Notes: a model not told the origin generated them from the letters alone. Shown: positions 23,475 to 32,460, counted from the stretch's first letter. The stretch: 64,000 bases of DNA from Chloroflexota bacterium (GCA_947475545.1 CANJLL010000008.1:1-64000); one strand, 5' to 3'. Numbers and translations are program-made.

Positions 23475-25184
23475 GTGCGCCTCGCCATAGCCGCGGTGCT
23501 GGGTTCCCTGGTTCCCGGTATCGGCCACCTGATCACCAACGGGCGGCGAGTGGCCGTCCTCTTCCTCCTGCCAATCGTCGTGCTGGCGGTTGCCCTGCTG
23601 GTGGGGCTGCTGCTGGGCGGTCCGTATGGCCTCGTCGCCTTCGCGGTCACGCCAGGGGTCCTGCCCGCTCTCGCCGTGCTGAACGTGCTCCTCGCGACCT
23701 GGCGGATCGTGGCCAGCGCGGATGCGGCCCGCCGCGTGGAGCCCACCCGCCGGGCCGCAGTGCTGGTCGCCGTGGTGGCCGTGATCCTCGTGGGGGCGCC
23801 GCACATCGTGATCGGGCGCGCCATCGCGTCCGCCAATGACCTGCTCGACTCCATGTTCGCCTCCGCTCCCGTGGCGTCGCCCAGCCCGGAGGGCACCGTA
23901 CCCCCAACATCGGGCCCGTTCCGGCTGCTGCCGGTGCCCACGGACGTCGAGATCGCCCCGGGCTACTCGCTGCCGCCCGCCGAGGCGTCACTCATTCCGA
24001 CGCCATCGCCGACGCCCCGGCGGATCCTGACCGGCGACACCTCGGACCCGCTGCCGGCTCTCGGCGCCGCCGTGCCGTGGCAGGCGCCCGGTGCGGTGCC
24101 GTGGGGGAGCGACGGCCGGTTTGACCTGCTCTTGATGGGCTCGGACGCGGGCAGCGACCGCTGGAGCCGGCGCATGGACGTGATGCTGCTCGTGGAGGTG
24201 GACGTGGCCACGGGCCAGGTGGCGATGGTGGGGATGCCGCGCAACCTGCTGAACGCACCGCTCCCCCCGGGGCCGGCCCACGACGCGATCGCGTGCGGCT
24301 GCCTGCCGTTGCTGCTGAACGAGGCGTACGAGGAGGCGGTCTGGAACCAACCGTCGCTCTGGCCCGGCGACGGGGCCGTGGCGGGGATCGGGGCCGTCCG
24401 GTCGATCGTGTCGGAGCTGACGGGGCGGCCGATCGACGCCGTCCTCGTGGCCGACCTGATCGGCGTGGTCCGCGTGGTGGACGCCCTGGGCGGGATCGAC
24501 ATCAACGTGCCGTACTCGGTCTACGACGAGAACTACCCCGATCCGGTCCGCGGCAGCATCGTGCTCAACATCCGGGCCGGCCAGCAGCACCTCGACGGGC
24601 GGATGGCGCTCGCGTATGCCCGCAGCCGGCACCAGGACTCGGACTACGGCCGAATGGATCGCCAGCAGACGCTCCTCCTCGCGATACGCCAGCAACTGGG
24701 CCCCGCCACCATCCTCCAGGCGCCGGACTTCGTGACCGCCGCCAAGGGCGCGGCCTGGACCGACCTGCCCCGCGACAGCCTGCCCAACCTGGTGACGCTC
24801 TTCGGCCGGGCCGCATCGGCCGCCGTCCACCAGTTGCGGATCGTGCCACCCACCTACCCGGAGTGGCTGACCCCGGCCGTGATCACCAGGATCCGGGGCG
24901 ACGTGGCCGCGCTGCTGCCGCCGGTCCCCACTCCAACGCCGTCGCCCTCCGCCTTCCCGGTCCCGACGACCCTCCCCACGGGGACGCCGAAGCCGTCCGG
25001 GTCGCCCTCTGCCGCGCGGAGCCCGACGCCGACGCCCAGCCCCATCCCCCCCGAGCCCGGCGCCCAGCTAGCTCACGCCCGCAGGCCCGAGGTCGCGGCG
25101 GCGCCCGCCGGCCGGCGACGAACCGGCTGGCGCAGGACCGTCTTCAGCTTCGCTGGATCGGCGCGGCGCGGGTCACCCAGGTAG
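23475..25184 (+). CDS. LytR-CpsA-Psr (LCP) family protein
   Basis: 569-residue membrane-anchored enzyme of the family that transfers polyprenyl-linked glycopolymers to the cell wall or surface. Four or so hydrophobic segments occupy residues 1-125 (more than the usual single anchor), then a Ser/Pro linker, then the LCP domain (about 215-440): FDLLLMGSDAG, RMDVMLLVEVD, VAMVGMPRNLLNAPLP, the long insertion with NEAYEEA, VRVVDALGGIDINVP, and the Arg-rich LAYARSRHQDSDYGRMDRQQ. A Thr/Pro/Ser-rich tail follows. The last 37 codons (HARRPEVAAAP...) are antisense to the downstream gene and look non-native; a frameshift that lost an earlier stop near 25068 is possible. Confidence 0.88.
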   Translation: MRLAIAAVLGSLVPGIGHLITNGRRVAVLFLLPIVVLAVALLVGLLLGGPYGLVAFAVTPGVLPALAVLNVLLATWRIVASADAARRVEPTRRAAVLVAVVAVILVGAPHIVIGRAIASANDLLDSMFASAPVASPSPEGTVPPTSGPFRLLPVPTDVEIAPGYSLPPAEASLIPTPSPTPRRILTGDTSDPLPALGAAVPWQAPGAVPWGSDGRFDLLLMGSDAGSDRWSRRMDVMLLVEVDVATGQVAMVGMPRNLLNAPLPPGPAHDAIACGCLPLLLNEAYEEAVWNQPSLWPGDGAVAGIGAVRSIVSELTGRPIDAVLVADLIGVVRVVDALGGIDINVPYSVYDENYPDPVRGSIVLNIRAGQQHLDGRMALAYARSRHQDSDYGRMDRQQTLLLAIRQQLGPATILQAPDFVTAAKGAAWTDLPRDSLPNLVTLFGRAASAAVHQLRIVPPTYPEWLTPAVITRIRGDVAALLPPVPTPTPSPSAFPVPTTLPTGTPKPSGSPSAARSPTPTPSPIPPEPGAQLAHARRPEVAAAPAGRRRTGWRRTVFSFAGSARRGSPR

Positions 25185-25741
25185 ATCTCGTGGTGGCGGC
25201 CGTGCGGCTCGCAGTCCGCGGCCTGCGCGAAGTCCCGCATGCGCGGGATCGTCGCGGGTTCGGTCGCATACGGGCCCACGTGCAGGGCCTGGACAGACAG
25301 GCCCTCCTCGAGCCGCTCCAGGCGCACGTGGTCGAAGGCCGGGCTGGGTCCGCGCTTCGCCCGGACGGCCGCGATCGCCGCGGCCAGGTCGGCGGCTCCC
25401 ACCAGGTCGGGCACGAGCATCAGGAGCGTGTACGCCCACGCCTCGGTCCGGGCGCCCTCGAAGCCGACGATGTCGGCCGGCCAGAGCCCCTCGAGCGCCA
25501 TCACCGGGAAGTCGACCGGATCGACGGGGCGCTTCTTGAACGCGAACTTCAGGGTGTAAGCGGCACCGTACGGCGCGCCAACCGACGCCTGGAACGCCGC
25601 CGAGTCCCCACGCTGCCCGCCGGCCGGCACCTCCCTGTCGATGGCCAGGAACTGGAAGGCCGGGACCTCGATGAGCTCGACGACGCCGGGTCGCGGTGCG
25701 TAGTAGCGCTTGAGGTCGCGCCGAAGGTCGCTCGTCCGCAT
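25073..25741 (-). CDS. GyrI-like small-molecule-binding domain protein
   Basis: 222 residues with the pattern of stand-alone GyrI-like/AraC-effector-binding proteins: DLRRDLKRYYAPR at the start, VELIEVPAFQFLAIDREVP, FPVMALEGLWP, a LSVQALHVGPYATEPATIPRMRDFAQ segment and the HEIYLGDPRRADPAKLKTVLRQPV signature near the C-terminus. Such proteins bind hydrophobic ligands or drugs, and some hydrolyse cyclopropanoid toxins. No DNA-binding domain is present. Its 3' end overlaps the LCP frame by 112 bp on the other strand. Confidence 0.85.
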   Translation of the reverse strand: MRTSDLRRDLKRYYAPRPGVVELIEVPAFQFLAIDREVPAGGQRGDSAAFQASVGAPYGAAYTLKFAFKKRPVDPVDFPVMALEGLWPADIVGFEGARTEAWAYTLLMLVPDLVGAADLAAAIAAVRAKRGPSPAFDHVRLERLEEGLSVQALHVGPYATEPATIPRMRDFAQAADCEPHGRHHEIYLGDPRRADPAKLKTVLRQPVRRRPAGAAATSGLRA

Positions 25742-25826
25742 GCCGCAAGCCTGCTCGGGGCAGGCGTCGATTTAAGAGCCAGGCGACACCCGGCGGCGGC
25801 CGATCAGGCCCCACGGCCCGCCGGGG

Positions 25827-26999
25827 TCAGCGCCAGAGGTGGCCGTACGGGTGCTCGCCCACGATGCGCGCGCCCCGGGCGAAGCGTCCCAGGTCGTAGA
25901 TCGTGAGATCGGCCAGCCGTGGCGCGCCGTCCAGCATCCACTCGGTCAACGCGCAGCCGATCGCCGGCGCGGTCTTGAACCCGGTGCCCGAGTAGGCGAC
26001 CGACAGCCACAGCCCATCCGGACCGGCGGGGCCGATGATCGGGTGCTGGTCCGGCGTGATGCCGTCCTGGCCGCCGTGCGCCGTGCGCAGCGTGCCCTGG
26101 TCCATCCAGGGGAGCCGGGCACAGACACGGGTGATCATGTCGATGGTCTCTTCGTCCGGCATCGGCGCCATGGGCCCGTCCGGATCGCCCCCGAACTCGT
26201 TGGCGCCGTGCAGCCCGACCAGCATCAGCTCCTGGCCTTCGGGCCGCCAGTAGACGCCGTTGGCCTCGTCGATCACGACCGGGAAGTTGGGCCCGTGGCC
26301 CTGCGGCAGCCCGAAGTACGCGGTGTTGTGGCGCCAGGCCTCCACGGGCAGGTCCAGGCCCGCGGTCCTGGCGAGCGGGGTGGCCCAGACGCCGTTGACC
26401 AGCACGATGGCGGGCGCCTGGAAGATGCCCTTGGATGACTCGACGCCCGTGATGCGCGATCCGGCGACGATCAGCCGGTGGACCTCGCAGCCAGTCAGCA
26501 CCCGCGCTCCCAGCTTGCGAGCCGCGGCCAGGAACCCCGCGGCGGTCCCGGAAGGATCCGCGTACCCGGAGCCGGGCTCCCAGGCGGCCACCTCGATGTC
26601 GTCCACGATGGCGCCCGGCACGATGCGTGCGACATCCGCGGGCGAGATTAGCTTGGTGCCCACGCCCAGCGCCTGCTGGTTGGCCACGTTCGCCCGGAGG
26701 TTGTCTGACAGCTCCGGCGGGACCAGCTGGATGAACCCGGTCTTGACGAAGGAGCAGTCGCCGGCACCGACGCGCTCCTGCCAGTCGCGGAAGTACGGGT
26801 ACGACGCCCAGGCGAGGAAGGACTCGCTGGCGAGGTCGTAGTGCATCCGCACGAAGCCGGACGACCGGCCCGTGGCGCCCGCCGCGACGGCGCTGCGCTC
26901 CAGGACGATCACCCGCTGCCCGCGGCCGGCCAGGTGGAAGGCGAGGCTGGCGCCCTGGACGCCGGCCCCAACGATGATGACATCGGCGGTCTCGCTCAT
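25827..26999 (-). CDS. FAD-dependent oxidoreductase, DAO/sarcosine oxidase-like
   Basis: 390 residues. The N-terminal Rossmann dinucleotide motif VIIVGAGVQGASLAFHLAGRG (GxGxxG) with the acidic VLERS end of strand 2 binds FAD. GATGRSSGFVRMHYD is the site near which related sarcosine and glycine oxidases hold the flavin. The C-terminal GPDGLWLSVAYSGTGFKTAPAIG is the second FAD-contacting motif. The family oxidises secondary or primary amino acids (sarcosine, glycine, dimethylglycine) with O2 or an acceptor. No corrinoid or THF-binding partner is adjacent. GGAG precedes the ATG by about 13 nt. Confidence 0.9.
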   Translation of the reverse strand: MSETADVIIVGAGVQGASLAFHLAGRGQRVIVLERSAVAAGATGRSSGFVRMHYDLASESFLAWASYPYFRDWQERVGAGDCSFVKTGFIQLVPPELSDNLRANVANQQALGVGTKLISPADVARIVPGAIVDDIEVAAWEPGSGYADPSGTAAGFLAAARKLGARVLTGCEVHRLIVAGSRITGVESSKGIFQAPAIVLVNGVWATPLARTAGLDLPVEAWRHNTAYFGLPQGHGPNFPVVIDEANGVYWRPEGQELMLVGLHGANEFGGDPDGPMAPMPDEETIDMITRVCARLPWMDQGTLRTAHGGQDGITPDQHPIIGPAGPDGLWLSVAYSGTGFKTAPAIGCALTEWMLDGAPRLADLTIYDLGRFARGARIVGEHPYGHLWR

Positions 27000-27123
27000 G
27001 GGCGAATGATGCTCCGGCCGCGGATCAGGCGCTGCCGCCGGGCGGATCCGCTCTGTCCCGCGCGCCATCGCCCGCCACGAGGCGACCTCGCGTCTGCCGG
27101 GCCGGACCAGCGCACGGAAGCCG

Positions 27124-27129
27124 TACCAT
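27124..27129 (+). promoter_or_regulatory. -10 element TACCAT, leaderless-type
   Basis: Ends 9 nt before the GTG at 27139 with no ribosome site between. Confidence 0.45.
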
Positions 27130-27138
27130 CGGCGCGCC

Positions 27139-29418
27139 GTGTCCTCCCTGCCGCCCCTCCCGTCCATCCGCTCCATTCCGGGCCCGCCATCTCCGCTGGC
27201 GCGGCATCCGGCCGTGCCGCCGGCCGCGACCGTCGCCGCGCTGGCGGCCGTGTTGCTCGCGATCGGGCTGTCGATGGAGGCCAGGGGCCCGTTCGGCTTT
27301 GACCCGGCGGCCGCTGCCGCGGGCGTGGCGAGCCAGCTGGGGACCACGTTGCCGGCCGCAGCCCTGGTCCTCGCCGCCACCGGGCTGAACGTCGCCGCGG
27401 GCCTGGTGTTGATACGGGTTGGCCTTGGCCGCCCGTTCTGGACGCCCGGCGAAGCGCTCCTCGCCGGGTTCGTGGGCGCGACGCTCCTCGACATCGTCCT
27501 GCTGGGGGCCCTCGGCGGCACGGGCACCTTCCGCTGGCCGGTGCTCGTGGCCGTGCACGGGGCGATCCTTGGGATCGGGCACTTGGCCAGGGCCCGAATC
27601 GGACCCGTCCTGGTGGCGACCGTGCTGCCGCCGGGAGCCACAGGTTGCGCCAACCCGGTAGGTTCGAGCGGCCCGCGGCCGCTGCCGTGGCCCGCCGCCA
27701 TGGGTCCGCGCCCGGGCTGGTGGGTGCTCACCGACCGGTGGCCGCTCTGGGTCGTGGTCGGCATCGCCTGGTCCGGGCTGCTCCTCCTCCAGCTCGCGTC
27801 GCCGGTCGTGCCTTTCGTGGACGTGCTGCCCAACCACGTGGCGCCGGTGGAGCACCTGCGGACCTTCGGCGACTTCGCGTCCGTCACCACGACCGCCTCG
27901 CCCATCTACGGTCCGTCACGCACCTTCCTGGGCTATGCGGCCCTCCTCGGCGTGATCGACACGCTGGCGATGCTCCCGGCCGCCCTGGGCGTGGCCGCGT
28001 TCGCCTTGCCCGGGGCCATCGCGGTGGCCCTGGGCGTCCACCGGCTGGGGATGGCCCTGGGCGGCGGGAAGACCGGCGCGTGGGCCGTGCTCGCCTTCGT
28101 GCTCACGACGTCCTTCGTCCGGCTTCCCGACGCGCGGGCGACCGTCCTCGTGCTGCCGCTGGCCGCCTGGTGCCTCGCCGAGGTGGCCGACCGGGTCGCC
28201 GGCCGTGAGCCGGCGTCGCTCCGCCGATCGGTGCTGCTCGGCGCCGGCCTCGCCGCGGCCATCCTGGTCCACCCGGTGATCGGCGCGCTGACCGTGCTCT
28301 CGGTGGGCCTGGTGCTGGCCGGCTGGCCGGACCGGACCAAGGAGCAGCTGGTGCCGGCGCTCCTGGCGGCTGGGGTCCTGGCGTTGCCGCAGCTCGCCGC
28401 GATGACCGAGGTAGCGCTGCCCACCGCCGTCGCGCTGGTGGTGATCCCGGCGGCGATCGTCCCGGCCTGGGCGGCCGCCCGCTTCGGCGTGGTGCGCGGC
28501 CTGCTGTTCTGGATCGGTCGACTGGCGGTCGTGCTGGTGGCCGTCGCCGCGCTGGTCGACGTGGCCGACGTCTGGGTCGCCGGCTGGGCCGCACTCGAAA
28601 AGCTCCTGCCCACGATCCCCGTCCTGGCCTGGACGAGCGTGGCTGGCCTGATCATCGCCACGCGGCGGGTGCTCAACCCCGTCCTCCTGGGCGCGCTGGC
28701 GGCCGGGGTCATCGCCGCCACCGCCACCAACCTGGTGCCGCCCGAGGGCACGCTGCAGACGGCGCTGCGCTTCGAGGTCCCCAAGACGCTTCATTACTGG
28801 GTGCCGGTCGTGTTCGTGCTGTCGGCGGCGATCGCGCTGGAGGCGGCCTGGAGCGACCCCCGCTTGCCCGCGATGGTGCCGCCCGCGCTCCTCGCCGTCT
28901 TCCTGGCGGTCGTCATCCTGCCGCTCCGCCAGCCGCCACTGACCGACGCGTACTACCTGGGCGAGCGCCGTGTCAGCGAGACGGTCTCGCTCCAGCTCAA
29001 GACCGCCCAGCAGGGCTACTGGACGGGCTACCCCGACACGCGGCGGATCGTGGCGCCCGACGGCCTTGAGCTGCTTGGTGCCGTCCGGGCCGAGATCGAC
29101 GCCGGCCGGCTCAGGGCGTCGAGCGAGGTCCTCCACGTCGCGCGCAGCTTCCAGCAGTGGGCCGCCGTCCCGCTGGGAGTCTTCGCCGGCGTGATCGAGA
29201 CGGACGTGACGCTCGACGCGGAGGTCAGCATCCACACGGTCGGCGGACGCCTCCACAAGTACGCTGAGCTGGAGAGGCTCCTCGCGGCGGGCGACCCGTA
29301 CGTCCTCCTGGAGCCGGCCGGGCTGCCGTCCGACGCGCGGGACAGGGTGGTCGCGGCGGGATACCGGTCCATCTATGCCAATCTCCGCGGCGAGCTCTTC
29401 GCCGTCGGCGGCAATTGA
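27139..29418 (+). CDS. Large polytopic membrane protein, possible glycosyltransferase-like
   Basis: 759 residues from GTG 27139. I count about 16-18 hydrophobic helices between residues 20 and 610, then a soluble C-terminal domain of about 140 residues (RRVSETVSLQLKTAQQGYW to the end) on the presumed outside. The arrangement of many helices plus a C-terminal soluble domain, and an early loop VPFVDVLPNHVAPVEHLRTFGDF, recall polyprenyl-linked sugar transferases (GT-C) or PMT-like proteins, but no catalytic motif is certain. It could equally be a lipid or polymer flippase. Composition is Ala/Val/Leu-rich like its neighbours. The DUF427 gene follows after 19 bp, so the two may be co-transcribed. 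Confidence 0.7.
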   Translation: MSSLPPLPSIRSIPGPPSPLARHPAVPPAATVAALAAVLLAIGLSMEARGPFGFDPAAAAAGVASQLGTTLPAAALVLAATGLNVAAGLVLIRVGLGRPFWTPGEALLAGFVGATLLDIVLLGALGGTGTFRWPVLVAVHGAILGIGHLARARIGPVLVATVLPPGATGCANPVGSSGPRPLPWPAAMGPRPGWWVLTDRWPLWVVVGIAWSGLLLLQLASPVVPFVDVLPNHVAPVEHLRTFGDFASVTTTASPIYGPSRTFLGYAALLGVIDTLAMLPAALGVAAFALPGAIAVALGVHRLGMALGGGKTGAWAVLAFVLTTSFVRLPDARATVLVLPLAAWCLAEVADRVAGREPASLRRSVLLGAGLAAAILVHPVIGALTVLSVGLVLAGWPDRTKEQLVPALLAAGVLALPQLAAMTEVALPTAVALVVIPAAIVPAWAAARFGVVRGLLFWIGRLAVVLVAVAALVDVADVWVAGWAALEKLLPTIPVLAWTSVAGLIIATRRVLNPVLLGALAAGVIAATATNLVPPEGTLQTALRFEVPKTLHYWVPVVFVLSAAIALEAAWSDPRLPAMVPPALLAVFLAVVILPLRQPPLTDAYYLGERRVSETVSLQLKTAQQGYWTGYPDTRRIVAPDGLELLGAVRAEIDAGRLRASSEVLHVARSFQQWAAVPLGVFAGVIETDVTLDAEVSIHTVGGRLHKYAELERLLAAGDPYVLLEPAGLPSDARDRVVAAGYRSIYANLRGELFAVGGN

Positions 29419-29437
29419 ACCAGGGGAGGGTTCGCCG

Positions 29438-29932
29438 ATGCGACCAGACCGGATCGAGCCCGGGCCCGGCCAGGAGTCGGTCTGGGACTACCCGCGCCCG
29501 CCGCGCGTGGAGCCGGTCGCCCAGCGGGTCCGCGTCGTCATGGACGGAAAGGTCCTCGCCGACACCTCCCGCGCCCTCCGCGTCCTCGAGACCGCCGGCC
29601 CACCCGTCTACTACGTGCCGCGCGACGACGTCCGGATGGAGCACCTGGAGCGCGGCGCTCACCGGACGACCTGCGAGTGGAAGGGTCCGGCAAGCTACTA
29701 CGGCTACCGTCGGTCCGGACGTGCCATCGAGGACCTGGCCTGGTCGTACGAACGGCCGAACCACGGCTTTGCGGCCATCGCAGGGCACCTTGCGTTCTAT
29801 GCCCGCCGCGTCGACGAGGCCTGGGTGGGCGATGAGCGCGTGACGCCCCAGCCCGGCGACTTCTACGGGGGCTGGATCACGTCCTGGGTGGTCGGTCCGT
29901 TCAAGGGGGAGCCGGGCTCGTTCGGGTGGTAG
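29438..29932 (+). CDS. DUF427 domain-containing protein
   Basis: 164 residues, start at ATG 29438 set by AGGGGAGGG about 7 nt upstream. Matches DUF427, a small beta-barrel-like cytoplasmic family: the RVRVVMDGKVLADTSRALRVLET strand region, PPVYYVPRDDV, the Cys-containing TTCEWKGPASYYGY, DLAWSYERP and the C-terminal FYGGWITSWVVGPFKG. The biochemical role of the family is not established. It sits 19 bp after the membrane protein gene and before the nickel permease operator. Confidence 0.9.
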   Translation: MRPDRIEPGPGQESVWDYPRPPRVEPVAQRVRVVMDGKVLADTSRALRVLETAGPPVYYVPRDDVRMEHLERGAHRTTCEWKGPASYYGYRRSGRAIEDLAWSYERPNHGFAAIAGHLAFYARRVDEAWVGDERVTPQPGDFYGGWITSWVVGPFKGEPGSFGW

Positions 29933-29946
29933 TCGCGCCACGTCGC

Positions 29947-29966
29947 TATTGCAACGAGCTGCGATA
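29947..29966. promoter_or_regulatory. Fur-family operator-like palindrome
   Basis: TATTGCA-N6-TGCGATA: 7-bp inverted arms (6 of 7 matching) with a 6-bp spacer, ending 7 bp before the -10 box of the nickel/cobalt permease gene. The AT-rich arms stand out from the GC-rich surroundings. A Fur-family regulator is encoded 1 kb downstream in the same unit, so autoregulation by metal is a natural reading. Confidence 0.55.
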
Positions 29967-29973
29967 ACGCGTC

Positions 29974-29979
29974 TACCAT
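29974..29979 (+). promoter_or_regulatory. -10 element TACCAT, leaderless-type
   Basis: Ends 9 nt before ATG 29989 and 7 bp after the palindromic operator. A GAGGGAG stretch between could act as a weak ribosome site. Confidence 0.45.
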
Positions 29980-29988
29980 GAGGGAGCG

Positions 29989-30990
29989 ATGACGGCCTTC
30001 GAGATTCCGGGTCCTCTTGCCGCCGTGGTTGCCGCGGCCGGCACCGAGGGCGCACCATCCCTGCTGATCACGGCACTGCTGCTCGGCATCCGCCACGGGA
30101 TCGACTGGGACCACATCGCGGCAATCACGGACATCACCAGCACCACGACCGTGGCGGACGCCGGGGAACGCGCCCACGCGGCGTCCCACGCGGCCGGCAC
30201 GCATGGCCATGACCACGGCGGCACGGAGGAGCGGGCCCGCCATCGCTCCATGGGTGCCGGCCACCATGCCGTGATGGTCGCGCCGTCGGCGGTGCCGCCC
30301 AGCAGGGCTCGACTTCGGGCCGAGCAGCGGCGCGCCCTCTTCCTGGGGACGCTCTATGCGCTGGGCCACGGCTCCGTGGTCGCGGTCCTGGGCCTGCTGG
30401 CGTTGATCTTCGGGGCGATCCTGCCCGACTGGCTGGACCCACTGATGGGCCGCGTCGTCGGGTTCACGCTGATCGTCCTCGGGGTGTGGGTCTTCTACAG
30501 CATTTTTGCGTACATCCGGCACGGCGAGGCTTTCCACATGCGCAGCCGCTGGATGGTGGTGTTCGCGCTGGCCCGAGGCGCGTGGCGCCGGTTGCAGGCG
30601 CGGCTGCACGGCCACGAGCATGCCGAGGCGGTGGAGATGGCCTCGTATGGCCCACGGACCGCGTTTGGCGTGGGGATGATCCATGGCATCGGCGCCGAGA
30701 CGGGCACGCAGGTCCTGATCATCGCCGCGATCGGCGGCGCCGGCGGCATCGGCCTGGGGATCCCGATGATGCTGGCCTTCATCCTGGGGCTGCTGATCTC
30801 GAACTCGGCGATCGTGGTCATCACCGCGACCGGCTTCGTGGCCAGCCAGACACGCCAGCGGATCTACCTCGTCGCCGGGGCCATCGCCGGGGCCTTCAGC
30901 CTCGTGGTGGGCATCCTCTTCTTCTTCGAGCTCCAGGACAACCTCCCGGACCTCGACGCGATCCTCCGGTCGCTGGGCCTGGGGAGCTAG
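29989..30990 (+). CDS. Nickel/cobalt permease (NicO/HoxN-like)
   Basis: 333-residue inner-membrane protein with about six to eight helices. The metal-transport signature is near the N-terminus: LLGIRHGIDWDHIAAITD (compare RHA(V/F)DADHI of HoxN/NixA), with a His-rich cytoplasmic loop next to it (HAASHAAGTHGHDHGG). A second family motif LYALGHGSVVAVLG and a third FGVGMIHGIGAETGTQ follow. It imports Ni2+ or Co2+ by proton-motive force. Linkage to a Fur-family regulator and the palindrome upstream suggest metal-controlled expression. Nickel use fits the hydrogenase-maturation-like protein elsewhere in the window, but no Ni enzyme is encoded here. Confidence 0.9.
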   Translation: MTAFEIPGPLAAVVAAAGTEGAPSLLITALLLGIRHGIDWDHIAAITDITSTTTVADAGERAHAASHAAGTHGHDHGGTEERARHRSMGAGHHAVMVAPSAVPPSRARLRAEQRRALFLGTLYALGHGSVVAVLGLLALIFGAILPDWLDPLMGRVVGFTLIVLGVWVFYSIFAYIRHGEAFHMRSRWMVVFALARGAWRRLQARLHGHEHAEAVEMASYGPRTAFGVGMIHGIGAETGTQVLIIAAIGGAGGIGLGIPMMLAFILGLLISNSAIVVITATGFVASQTRQRIYLVAGAIAGAFSLVVGILFFFELQDNLPDLDAILRSLGLGS

Positions 30991-30995
30991 GCCCC

Positions 30996-31520
30996 ATGCC
31001 TGCCTGGCCGCCGGCCGGATCGGGGCCCAGCCCGGTCGAGGGGCCGTCGAGATTGGCCGGGGCGCCGTGGGCGACCGTCCGCGACCGACTGCGTGCCAGG
31101 GGCCTGCGCTGGACCCCGCAGCGGCGGGAGCTGATCGACGTCCTCGCGGCGAGCACTGGCCATGTGACCGGGTCCGAGCTCGTGGAGCGCTGCCGGGCGG
31201 TTGACCCGGCTACCGTGCCGTCGACCGTCTACCGAACGCTCCACGTGCTGGAAGCGTTGGGGTTGGTCAGCCACAGCCACGGCCATGACGGGCGCGAGGA
31301 GTTCCACGTCCTGCCCGAGGTGGATCACGGGCATCTCCACTGCACGCGCTGTCGCCGGACGTGGGAGCTTCCGGCGGGGGAGGCCGCCCTGCTGACGGCC
31401 GCGCTCAGGGAGGCCCGCGGGTTCGCCGTGGACCTGAGCCACCTGTCGGTGGGCGGGTTGTGCGCCGACTGTCGGGCCCAGCTGGCCGCTCTCGGATCAG
31501 CCGGCCTGGCCCTCGAGTAG
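30996..31520 (+). CDS. Fur-family metal-responsive repressor (Zur/Nur-like)
   Basis: 174 residues from ATG 30996, 5 nt after the permease stop. The winged helix (about 25-95) includes LRARGLRWTPQRRELIDVLAAS and the recognition region VPSTVYRTLHVLEALGLV. The dimerisation domain has the regulatory-metal ligands HVLPEVDHGHLHC, and two CxxC pairs, CTRC and CADC, hold the structural zinc. Co-transcription with a nickel/cobalt permease favours a nickel-uptake regulator, but a zinc or iron role cannot be excluded. It probably binds the palindrome at 29947-29966. Confidence 0.9.
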   Translation: MPAWPPAGSGPSPVEGPSRLAGAPWATVRDRLRARGLRWTPQRRELIDVLAASTGHVTGSELVERCRAVDPATVPSTVYRTLHVLEALGLVSHSHGHDGREEFHVLPEVDHGHLHCTRCRRTWELPAGEAALLTAALREARGFAVDLSHLSVGGLCADCRAQLAALGSAGLALE

Positions 31521-31566
31521 TCCGGCCAGGCGGCCGCCCGCCCGTCCGGCCGCCCGTCGCCCCTGC

Positions 31567-32349
31567 TCAGCCCTCGGCGAGCGGCACGCCCAGGACGTTG
31601 AAGCCGCCGTCGACGTAGTGAATCTCGCCGCTCACCGCCGACGACAGGTCGGACGTCAGGTAGACAGCGCTCTTGCCCACGTCCTCGATCGTGATGTTCG
31701 AGCGCAGCGGGGTGGTCTCGGCGAACGAGCCATACAGCTTCTTGAAGCCGGCGATGCCGCTGGCCGCCAGGGTCCGCACGGGCCCCGCCGAGATCGCATT
31801 GACCCGGATGCCGGAGGGCCCGAGGTCCGCGGCGAGATACCGGACGCACGCCTCCAGGGCGGCCTTCGCGACACCCATGACGTTGTAGTTGGCGACGACC
31901 TTCTCCGCGCCGTAGTAGGTCAGGGTCAGCACGGACGAGCCGGGGTGGAGGAGCGGCCGCGCCTCGCGGACCAGGGCGACCAGCGAGTAGGCGGAGACGT
32001 CCATCGCGAGGGCGAAGCCGTCGCGCGAGGTGGCGACGAACTCGCCGTCGAGATCTTCGCGCTTGGCGAAGGCCAGGGCGTGGACCAGGATGTCGATCTG
32101 GCCGTGGGCTGCCTGCCACTTCTCCATGACGCCGCGGATCTGCTCGTCGGACTGGACGTCGCACGGCTCGACAAAGGTGGAGCCGATGGAGGCCGCCAGT
32201 GGCCTGACGCGCCGTTCGATCAGGCTCTCGACGGAGCTGAAGCCCACGATCGCGCCCTCGGCATGCAGCGCCTGCGCGATCCCCCACGCGATGGAGTGGT
32301 CGTTGGCCACCCCGAAGATCAACGCTCGCCGCCCCTCCAGCAGGCCCAT
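31567..32349 (-). CDS. fabI: Enoyl-[acyl-carrier-protein] reductase (NADH) FabI
   Basis: 260-residue short-chain dehydrogenase-fold enzyme for the last reductive step of each fatty-acid elongation cycle. Seen: the FabI nucleotide site IFGVANDHSIAWGIAQAL, Asp64-like FVEPCDVQSDEQI, LVHALAFAKRED, the catalytic Tyr-x6-Lys in YYGAEKVVANYNVMGVAKAALEA, and VNAISAGPVRTLAASGI with the substrate loop. Length is standard. The ATG at 32349 follows GGAGGAG by about 8 nt. It is convergent with the Fur-family gene. Confidence 0.96.
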   Translation of the reverse strand: MGLLEGRRALIFGVANDHSIAWGIAQALHAEGAIVGFSSVESLIERRVRPLAASIGSTFVEPCDVQSDEQIRGVMEKWQAAHGQIDILVHALAFAKREDLDGEFVATSRDGFALAMDVSAYSLVALVREARPLLHPGSSVLTLTYYGAEKVVANYNVMGVAKAALEACVRYLAADLGPSGIRVNAISAGPVRTLAASGIAGFKKLYGSFAETTPLRSNITIEDVGKSAVYLTSDLSSAVSGEIHYVDGGFNVLGVPLAEG

Positions 32350-32447
32350 GGTTCGGCTCCTCCTCGTCGCGCCCAGGGAGCGGGCGCCAGACTGCCAATC
32401 GGCTGCCCGGGAGCCTAGCACCCGGCGGCCCGGCTGGCACCCGGCGC

Positions 32448-32453
32448 TAGACT
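32448..32453 (+). promoter_or_regulatory. -10 element TAGACT, leaderless-type
   Basis: Ends 7 nt before the ATG at 32461, which opens the short leader ORF rather than the dehydrogenase gene itself. Confidence 0.5.
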
Positions 32454-32460
32454 GGCGGCA

